A stretch of DNA of 64,000 nt from Gordonia jinhuaensis (GTDB lineage: Bacteria > Actinomycetota > Actinomycetes > Mycobacteriales > Mycobacteriaceae), in contig NZ_BMGC01000016.1 of assembly GCF_014639795.1 (NCBI RefSeq), positions 1 through 64,000 of the forward strand, written 5' to 3'. Position numbers and translations under genes: made by a program. Below are positions 57,877 through 64,000 of this stretch, in pieces (position 1 is the stretch's first letter; each line of letters starts with the position of its first letter). Under the pieces are notes generated by a model. That model saw only the letters and a program-made list of their open reading frames with translations, was not told the DNA's origin and ran no database searches.

Positions 57877-58217
57877 TGTATTACGGTCTGCTGGCGAACA
57901 TTGCGATCCTGGTGCTCGCCGGGTTCGTGGGTTTCGCGGTCATCTCCAAGGTCCCCAACACGCTGCACACGCCGTTGATGTCGGGTACCAACGCCATTCA
58001 CGGCATCGTGGTGCTCGGTGCGCTCATCACGCTCGGCACTCTTCCCGCCGACGCGGGGTGGGGTGTTCGGATCATCTCGTTCATCGCACTCATCTTCGGC
58101 ACCCTCAATGTGGTCGGCGGCTTCCTCGTGACCGACCGCATGCTGGGCATGTTCAAATCCCGTAAGCCCGAAAACTCTTCGGCTGCTTCGGATTCGGTGA
58201 AGGGTGCCGAACAGTGA
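57876..58217 (+). CDS. pntAB: NAD(P) transhydrogenase subunit alpha part 2
   Basis: The 113-residue protein provides three to four membrane helices of domain II (LANIAILVLAGFVGFAVISK, GIVVLGALITLGTLP, IISFIALIFGTLNVVGGFLV). It carries the conserved TPLMSGTNAIHGIV. A short Ser/Lys-rich tail follows. It overlaps both pntAA and pntB. Confidence 0.94.
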   Translation: MYYGLLANIAILVLAGFVGFAVISKVPNTLHTPLMSGTNAIHGIVVLGALITLGTLPADAGWGVRIISFIALIFGTLNVVGGFLVTDRMLGMFKSRKPENSSAASDSVKGAEQ

Positions 58218-59653
58218 CCTACTTCGTCTACATCCTCTACATCGTCGCCTTCTCCTGCTTCATCTACGGCCTGATGGGCCTGACGGGGCCGAAGACGGCG
58301 GTGCGCGGCAACCAGATCGCCGCAGTCGGCATGGCGATCGCGATCATCGGCACGCTGTTGCTGATCCGCAACACCTATGCGATCAACTGGGTGTTGATCA
58401 TCGGCGGCCTGGCCATCGGCGTGATCCTCGGTGTGCCGCCGGCCAAGAAGACCAAGATGACGGCGATGCCGCAGCTGGTCGCACTGTTCAACGGTCTCGG
58501 TGGTGGCACGGTCGCGCTGATCGCCCTCGCCGAATTCATTTCGTCCAAGGGCTTTTCGGACTTCCGCCTCGACCAGCAGCCCACGGTTGCCGTGGTGGTG
58601 GGATCGCTGTTCGGTGCGATCATCGGGTCGATCTCGTTCTGGGGTTCGCTGGTCGCCTTCCTCAAGCTGCAGGAGGTGCTGAACAAGAAGGTCGAGAAGT
58701 TCTTCGTCAGCAACGCCCGGCTGTTCCAGGTCGCCAACATCGTGCTGCTGATCGTGGCCGTTGCGATCGCGATCTACATCGGCGTGAAGGCCAAACCCGG
58801 TGAGGGAACATCGGTCTGGTGGATGGTTGCGCTGCTCGTGGTGTCCGGTGTGCTCGGTCTGTTCGTGGTGCTGCCGATCGGTGGCGCCGACATGCCGGTG
58901 GTCATCTCGCTGCTCAACGCGCTCACGGGCCTGTCGGCTGCTGCCGCGGGTATCGCGCTGAACAACACCGCGATGATCGTCGCCGGCATGATCGTGGGCG
59001 CCTCGGGCACCATCCTCACCAACCTGATGGCCACCGCCATGAACCGGTCGATCCCGGCGATCGTGTTCGGCTCCTTCGGCGGTGGGGGAGGCGGCGGTGG
59101 CGCCGCCACGGCCACCGGTGGTGCGGTGAAGGCGACCTCGGCTGCCGACGCAGCGATCCAGATGGCCTACGCCAACCAGGTGATCGTGGTGCCCGGCTAC
59201 GGTCTCGCGGTCGCGCAGGCTCAGCACACCGTCAAGGAGATGGCCGACCTTCTCGAGGACAAGGGGGTGGAGGTCAAATACGCCATCCACCCGGTGGCCG
59301 GACGTATGCCCGGGCACATGAATGTCCTTCTCGCCGAAGCTGATGTGGCTTACGACGCGATGAAGGAGATGGACGACATCAACGGTGAGTTCAACCGCAC
59401 CGACGTCACCATCGTCATCGGCGCCAACGACGTCACCAACCCGGCCGCTCGCAACGACCCGGGGTCGCCGATCCACGGCATGCCGATCCTCAACGTCGAC
59501 CAGTCACGTTCGGTGATCGTGCTGAAGCGGTCGATGAGTTCGGGTTACGCCGGTATCGACAACCCGCTGTTCACCGCCGAGCAGACCTCGATGCTCTTCG
59601 GCGATGCGAAGAAGTCGGTGGCGTCGGTCATCGAGGAACTGAAGGCGCTGTAA
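58214..59653 (+). CDS. pntB: NAD(P) transhydrogenase subunit beta
   Basis: The 479-residue protein has about nine membrane helices, ending in the conserved GGADMPVVISLLNALTGLSA region, and a C-terminal NADP-binding domain III (VVPGYGLAVAQAQHTVKEMA, HPVAGRMPGHMNVLLAEA, GANDVTNPAARNDPGSPIHG). A Gly-rich hinge with GGGGGGGAATATGG joins them. It starts four bases inside pntAB. A perfect hairpin ends the operon 43 bp after the stop. Confidence 0.95.
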   Translation: MTYFVYILYIVAFSCFIYGLMGLTGPKTAVRGNQIAAVGMAIAIIGTLLLIRNTYAINWVLIIGGLAIGVILGVPPAKKTKMTAMPQLVALFNGLGGGTVALIALAEFISSKGFSDFRLDQQPTVAVVVGSLFGAIIGSISFWGSLVAFLKLQEVLNKKVEKFFVSNARLFQVANIVLLIVAVAIAIYIGVKAKPGEGTSVWWMVALLVVSGVLGLFVVLPIGGADMPVVISLLNALTGLSAAAAGIALNNTAMIVAGMIVGASGTILTNLMATAMNRSIPAIVFGSFGGGGGGGGAATATGGAVKATSAADAAIQMAYANQVIVVPGYGLAVAQAQHTVKEMADLLEDKGVEVKYAIHPVAGRMPGHMNVLLAEADVAYDAMKEMDDINGEFNRTDVTIVIGANDVTNPAARNDPGSPIHGMPILNVDQSRSVIVLKRSMSSGYAGIDNPLFTAEQTSMLFGDAKKSVASVIEELKAL

Positions 59654-59696
59654 GGCATCGCGGTTTCGCGGTTACATCACGCTGACCTAGTTCACA

Positions 59697-59732
59697 CCAC
59701 GGTCCCCGACGGTTCGCCGTCGGGGACCGTGG
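59697..59732 (+). terminator. Perfect 16-bp hairpin with TTCG loop after pntB
   Basis: Bases 59697-59712 pair perfectly with 59717-59732 around a UUCG-type tetraloop. It begins 43 bp past the pntB stop. The stem is very stable, a typical actinobacterial terminator. Confidence 0.92.
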
Positions 59733-59742
59733 TCGTTGTCGT

Positions 59743-60093
59743 GAACTGGTTGCGTCTGCGTGAACTGGTTGCGTCTGCGTGAACTGGTTGCGTGTGTGCG
59801 AACTGGTCGCGCTTGTTTGAACTGGTTGCGTTTGTGTAGACGCAACCAGTTGTGGCGTACGCAGCCAGTGCAATGGTTGCGTTTGTGAGAACTGGTTGCG
59901 CGCGCTCACACGCAACCAGTTCACGGGTGTGATTTTCTGGAGTTATCGGGGTGCCGGGGTGGGTGCGGTTGGGGTTGTGTCCTGGGCCTTCGGATTTGGT
60001 GTCAGAACTCGCTGCGCTCGGGTGAACTGGTTGTGTGTGTAGACGCAACCAGTTCAGACAAACGCAACCAGTTCAGACAAACGCAACCAGTTC
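59743..60093. repeat. Two-orientation array of about 14 copies of GAACTGGTTGCGT
   Basis: Forward copies start at 59743, 59762, 59781, 59800 (variant), 59819, 59870 (variant), 59889 and 60024 (variant). Reverse copies start at 59840, 59859 (variant), 59910, 60043, 60062 and 60081. The first three forward and last three reverse copies each have a 19-nt period. Forward copies dominate the left and reverse copies the right, so the array is an imperfect inverted repeat with several possible stem-loops. It fills most of the gap between the convergent pntB and arabinosyltransferase genes. Confidence 0.93.
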
Positions 60094-60125
60094 CCGCTCC
60101 CGCCTGCGGACGGACGACCCGACCG

Positions 60126-63100
60126 TCAGTACCCCACCGACCGCATCGGTGCCGGACTCCACGTACCCGACCGCGTGGCTGTCCCGAGTTCGAGCTTTGC
60201 CGGGGGAGCGGGGTCGATCTCGGTGAACCGCTGCAGATTTCCCCAGTCGCGCGCCCAGTCGTTCTTCATGTAGCTGGGCAGCAGAGTCGGGGTCAGCATC
60301 GCGTCGGTGAGTCCCAGCGGCCCGCCGGCCTTACCCGACATCCACGTCTGGCTGTTGACCTTCGTGGCGTTCGCGTCGGGCAGGATGCGCCACTTGGGCA
60401 CCTGCGCCACACCGTTTTTCACCAGCATCGGCTGCTGGCACGGGAACACGAACGCGGGCAACCAGTCGATGAGAACCGGATCCTTGCGGCCCACCACCTC
60501 ATCGAGTGTGCGCATCTGCGTCACACGCGGCGGTGTGATGGCAACCCACTGATCGTCGGAGGCGGTCGGGTCGGCGGCGATCACGCGCACCACATTGGCC
60601 CCGGCCGGTGCCTTGTCCATCGGGAAGCGCAGATTGCGCCACTGCGGCGCGGTCAGTGCGTCGGTGGGCGACATCGTGCCCAGCGGACGCACCGTGCCGT
60701 CGGCCTCGGTGCGGCCGAACTGCACGACGACCTTCGACCCGCCGGTGAGTACACCCTGGAAGTTGTAGGCGGCCACCGTTCCCGCCACCGACATCGTCAG
60801 CAACGGGCGGTCGTCGGAACGCTGCGGCAGGTCGTACCAGTCCGACGTGAGCTTGGCACCGCCACCGGTTCCATAGGAACCCAGAACCGGTGTCTGCGAA
60901 GGCTTCAGACCGAACGGCAGTTTCGCGGTCGACCCGTTCACGCCGCGCTGTCCCTGGCCGCCGGTGGTGCCCGCACTGGCCGACTCGCTGTTGGTGTCGG
61001 TGTCCTGCGACCCGGCACTGTTGCCAGCGCTGTTGGTGCCCGAGGTGGTGTTGCCGGTCGTATTGCCGCTGGTCGAGTTGCCGCCCGTCGAGGTCGACGT
61101 CGCGGTGTCACTGTCGGAACTCACCGTGGAGTCCACACTCAGATCGGTGGGCACACCGTTGGGGTCGAAGCCGGTCATCCCCTTGCCGGCCAGCGCATCT
61201 CCAGGGCTCACGTTCTCCTGGCCGGGCAGCCGCGCCGGACGCAGCAGCCCGACGTTCGGATCCGGTTCCACCAGAACGTCATCGGCCATCGAGCAGATGT
61301 CGCCGCGCAATGCCTTGATGTTCGACGACGCCCAGGAGAAGCTGTCGCGCTGCACATAGGCACCCTTGGCCAGTGAGGCGACCTCGAAGAGCACCACCAG
61401 TCCGGCGATCAGCGGCAGCGGGGTCACGTGAAGCCGTCCGAACCGACTGGTCTTGCCCTCACGGGTCTGCTCGTCGGTGTAGTCGTCGCGGAAGTGCTGC
61501 CACAGCCCGACCAGCGCCACCACCGCCGCGACCGCGAGGATGGCCCAGCCCACGTTGATACCAGCCAGTTGCGGGGCGCGGTCCCACCACGGGACACCGA
61601 AGCTGCCGACGAACCACCAGCCGTTGGTCGCCGAGAAGGCCAGACCAGCCACGAACAGCACCGCCGCGGCGAAGAACGTGCGGTTTCGCCTGCGGCGCAA
61701 GATGACCGGGGCCATCATCGCACCCGCCGCCGCACCGAGCACACCGGCGATACAGGCGTACACGCCGAAGTGGTGGGTCCACTTGGTGGGGGTGAAGGCG
61801 GTGAAGAACATCGTGCCCAGCACCGTGGCGACGATGCGCCACACCGGACCCTTGGCGATACCCGTGGGCATCCGCCTGCGCAGCATCACCAGGATCACCG
61901 CGAGCAGGCACAGGATCATCACCAGCACCGCGAACCGGCGCGACAATCCGCCGTCGACGGTGTTGAGCATCAGGTAGTAGTAGCGAACAGGTTCCTGCCA
62001 CCACTCCAGCGTCGGACCGACCTGGGAGGCCACCTGATTGGCGGTGAGCACGCTGCCGAAGGTGTCGTCGGCGAAGATCTCGAACAACACCGCCGTCCCC
62101 GCGGCCAGGATCGGCGCGAGCAACGGTATGAGCCCGTCGCGTTTGCGGCGCATCATCACCCGCTTGAGCAGCGGGCGGATGCCGGCGAGCAAGGCCGCCA
62201 CGGCCATCAGGCCACCGGGGGCCACCGCGAGGGTGAACGCCGCGGTGAGTGTGCCGATCGCCAACGGGAGCAGTCGGCCGGTCGCAATCGAACGCTCCAC
62301 GCAGCACCAGGTGAGCAGGGCTCCCACGGCCAACACGGGTTCGGGTCGCAGACCGTTGTTCAGTGGCAGCCACACCGCCAGGAACACTGTCGCCCCCGAC
62401 CAGATCGCGGCCTGCGAGGTACGCACGGTCCGGCCCAGGCGCGGGATCGCCTCGCGGCTGATCAGCCACCAGCCCAGCAGCCCCAGCAGGAAGGCGGGCA
62501 GACGCATCCACGGTGCGGCGAGGCTGACATGGGTCATCGCCGAGAGCACGTAGTAGTGCCAGCCGAACGGGTCCTGCGGCACACCGAAGTAGCGGTAGTA
62601 GTTGTCGAGGTAGCCGGCGGTGCCCGCCACTCGCGCGACGGTGAAGTTGTAGCCGTCGTCGGAGGTGTTCGCGCCGATCAGCCACCACACCGCGAGGATC
62701 ACGAACACCACCACGTCGACGGGGTGCACACGCCACCAGCCGGCCGGCAGCCAGCGGCGATGGCCGCGGCCGTCGCGCATGTCGAGGATCCCCAACGCGA
62801 CCAGGGAGATCAACGTCAGCAGGATGCCGACGACGATGACGATCCGCTTGATCACGGTCGGGGTGGTCACGTAGCGGGTGTCGATGGTGGCGTGGACCGA
62901 CAGCCCCGCCGACGAGGCTGTCTTGGGTAGGTCGGTGTAGAAGCCGACGATCTGCGGGCGCAGGTTCGGGTCGTTGACGCCGAACGTGGTCTGCGGCGCC
63001 GCCGCACCGGCCGGGGCCGACGTGGTGTCGGCCAACCCCTCGATGCGACCGGACACGCGCTTTCCGTCGGCGTTCACCACGATCGAGCAGTCCGGACTGG

Positions 63101-63602
63101 CCTCGGCGGCCGCGCGCGGTGCGGTCAGCACCACCACGTCGCGGATGGTCACGGTCAGCGTCTGCTCCGACACCCTGATGAACATGCCGCGTGCGCTGGC
63201 GTCCTCGCCACTGGTGGGGACGGTGGAGAACAGGTTGCCGCCCGAGCGCGGTAGTTCACGGGCCAGCGAGCACGGCACGGTGGCCGTCATGTCGATCGGG
63301 ACGAACGACACGAGGGGCGCGGTCACCGACGACACCTGGCCCGACTGCGGCCAGTTCAGTTCTGCGGTGGTCTGTTTCACCGGCATGAACGGCGTCAGCA
63401 CGGCCATGAGGAAGCCGAGGATGCCGGCGACCGACGCCACGATCTTCACCGTGCGATAGGAACGTCGCCGACCGGTCGCCGGCGCGGAGGTCTCCGCCGT
63501 GTCGGTGCCGCCTGTCGAATCGCTCTGTCTCACAACCGTGTCCGTCGTCTCACCGGTGTCGCCCGCCTGGCGCCTGTCATCTCCGCTTGTCTTCTCAGTC
63601 AT
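60126..63602 (-). CDS. Arabinosyltransferase, Emb family (embB-position gene)
   Basis: The 1158-residue GT-C enzyme has a polar Thr/Asp N-terminus (1-45), a first helix and a periplasmic jelly-roll-like domain (about 75-235). About a dozen helices follow, with the catalytic acidic pair in GANTSDDGYNFTVAR (about 310-324), and a C-terminal carbohydrate-binding region with WLPAFVFPCQQPMLV and VPKWRILPD. It adds arabinose from decaprenyl-phosphoryl-arabinose to arabinogalactan or lipoarabinomannan. A Ser/Thr/Gly/Asn tract at about 822-884 interrupts the C-terminal region and is unusual. It lies 28 bp downstream of another emb gene, as the last gene of the run. Confidence 0.9.
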   Translation of the reverse strand: MTEKTSGDDRRQAGDTGETTDTVVRQSDSTGGTDTAETSAPATGRRRSYRTVKIVASVAGILGFLMAVLTPFMPVKQTTAELNWPQSGQVSSVTAPLVSFVPIDMTATVPCSLARELPRSGGNLFSTVPTSGEDASARGMFIRVSEQTLTVTIRDVVVLTAPRAAAEASPDCSIVVNADGKRVSGRIEGLADTTSAPAGAAAPQTTFGVNDPNLRPQIVGFYTDLPKTASSAGLSVHATIDTRYVTTPTVIKRIVIVVGILLTLISLVALGILDMRDGRGHRRWLPAGWWRVHPVDVVVFVILAVWWLIGANTSDDGYNFTVARVAGTAGYLDNYYRYFGVPQDPFGWHYYVLSAMTHVSLAAPWMRLPAFLLGLLGWWLISREAIPRLGRTVRTSQAAIWSGATVFLAVWLPLNNGLRPEPVLAVGALLTWCCVERSIATGRLLPLAIGTLTAAFTLAVAPGGLMAVAALLAGIRPLLKRVMMRRKRDGLIPLLAPILAAGTAVLFEIFADDTFGSVLTANQVASQVGPTLEWWQEPVRYYYLMLNTVDGGLSRRFAVLVMILCLLAVILVMLRRRMPTGIAKGPVWRIVATVLGTMFFTAFTPTKWTHHFGVYACIAGVLGAAAGAMMAPVILRRRRNRTFFAAAVLFVAGLAFSATNGWWFVGSFGVPWWDRAPQLAGINVGWAILAVAAVVALVGLWQHFRDDYTDEQTREGKTSRFGRLHVTPLPLIAGLVVLFEVASLAKGAYVQRDSFSWASSNIKALRGDICSMADDVLVEPDPNVGLLRPARLPGQENVSPGDALAGKGMTGFDPNGVPTDLSVDSTVSSDSDTATSTSTGGNSTSGNTTGNTTSGTNSAGNSAGSQDTDTNSESASAGTTGGQGQRGVNGSTAKLPFGLKPSQTPVLGSYGTGGGAKLTSDWYDLPQRSDDRPLLTMSVAGTVAAYNFQGVLTGGSKVVVQFGRTEADGTVRPLGTMSPTDALTAPQWRNLRFPMDKAPAGANVVRVIAADPTASDDQWVAITPPRVTQMRTLDEVVGRKDPVLIDWLPAFVFPCQQPMLVKNGVAQVPKWRILPDANATKVNSQTWMSGKAGGPLGLTDAMLTPTLLPSYMKNDWARDWGNLQRFTEIDPAPPAKLELGTATRSGTWSPAPMRSVGY

Positions 63603-63630
63603 CGACCGTCATCTCAGTCATCAACGCATC

Positions 63631-64000
63631 TCAGTCATCAACGTTGGCCACCATTCTGATCGCCCCGTCGCGGGTCCAGCCCCAGGCGCGACGATCGCCG
63701 GTGGTCACCGATGCGGCGTGCGCGTCGGGTACCAGCGGGTTGAGCCGCTGCAGTGAACCCCAGTCGCGGTACCAGTCGTGGTCGAGGTAGGTGGGGATGG
63801 TGGTCGGGCTCGTGGTGGATTCGGAGATGCCGAGGATGCCGCCGGCCTCGGTCTCCTGCCACGTTTTCGACTGTGTCGCCGCGGTGATGCGGTCGGGCAG
63901 GATCCGCCACTTCGGTACGTCGGCCACACCGTTGTGGATGCCGACCGGACGCTGACACGGGAACTGCGCGGCCACCGCGAAGTCCAGCAGGGTGGGTGCA
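63631..64000 (-). CDS. Arabinosyltransferase, Emb family, C-terminal end (partial)
   Basis: About 122 codons of the 3' end of a second emb gene are present; the rest lies beyond the window. The visible part reads PTLLDFAVAAQFPCQRPV, then VADVPKWRILPDR, and ends with the HDWYRDWGSLQRLNPLV segment. It aligns with the C-terminal carbohydrate-binding end of the downstream Emb protein. It is upstream of that gene on the same strand, the order seen in embCAB operons, so it is probably embA- or embC-like. Confidence 0.87.
   Translation of the reverse strand, partial: APTLLDFAVAAQFPCQRPVGIHNGVADVPKWRILPDRITAATQSKTWQETEAGGILGISESTTSPTTIPTYLDHDWYRDWGSLQRLNPLVPDAHAASVTTGDRRAWGWTRDGAIRMVANVDD

Larger units (their letters stand above)
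59654..60125. other. Gene-free convergent region between pntB and the arabinosyltransferase gene
   Basis: This 472-bp region contains the pntB terminator and the repeat array described separately. Between 59925 and 60020 lies about 95 bp without recognised features. I see no gene; frames across it merely read the repeats. Confidence 0.8.

Noticed and set aside
59743-60093. CRISPR array
   Set aside because: The motif is only 13 bp, appears in both orientations, has very short spacers that are themselves repetitive, and no cas genes are present.

Overview
The window is high-GC DNA with densely packed genes, short or overlapping gene junctions and many GTG starts. It carries an antigen-85-type mycolyltransferase, two embC/A/B-type arabinosyltransferase genes, a full set of ergothioneine genes bar egtE, and SigC and SigK/RskA homologues. 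Together these point to a mycolic-acid-containing actinobacterium (order Mycobacteriales). Gordonia or a close relative is my best guess, from general gene character only. I saw no rRNA, tRNA, CRISPR array or complete insertion sequence.

Layout. 1-0.9 kb: the 3' part of an MFS exporter gene whose homology stops abruptly at about base 105, next to the start of an unrelated minus-strand frame. 0.9-3.7 kb: two tandem secreted DUF4185 paralogues. 4-9.5 kb: a HAD phosphatase and an alpha/beta hydrolase, divergent from a heterodimeric ABC exporter. 9.5-18.9 kb: EamA permease plus RpiR regulator, MarR regulator divergent from an FUSC transporter, DUF2127 protein, acyl-CoA synthetase, a TauE/SRPBCC/DUF5709 run and a NUDIX hydrolase. 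19.2-21 kb: secreted mycolyltransferase with a strong terminator, an acidic repeat protein and a 47-residue basic protein. 21.5-29.7 kb: a redox and copper block made of DsbA-like and VKOR proteins, SigC, a CtpB-like Cu-ATPase, a lipoprotein, a CopD-CtaG membrane protein and a zf-HC2 membrane protein.

30-34.5 kb: the ergothioneine operon, where egtA and egtB form one uninterrupted frame, followed by egtC and egtD. 34.5-37 kb: a quinone-oxidoreductase-like protein and succinate-semialdehyde dehydrogenase. 37.1-39.7 kb: a CopB-type ATPase behind a CsoR-like operator, then DUF2630. 39.8-45.2 kb: NadB-like flavoprotein, UbiB-like kinase, an unknown protein and a threonine-aldolase-family enzyme. 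45.4-48.3 kb: csoR-copZ-copA with its own CsoR-like operators. 48.3-53.1 kb: a seven-gene Asp23/Gls24 envelope-stress cluster divergent from an ECF sigma factor and a further Asp23-like gene. 53-59.7 kb: aquaporin, an unknown protein, sigK-rskA and pntAA-pntAB-pntB. 59.7-60.1 kb: a two-orientation array of about 14 copies of a 13-bp motif. 60.1-64 kb: two arabinosyltransferase genes, the second running off the window.

Themes. Copper handling is strongly represented: three P1B-ATPases, a chaperone, CsoR with matching operators at two loci, and a SigC/CtpB/CtaG block without such an operator. Cell-envelope and redox functions fill much of the rest. Many genes and gaps contain 15-, 17-, 18-, 19- or 21-nt tandem repeats, mostly in frame and mostly in disordered tails.
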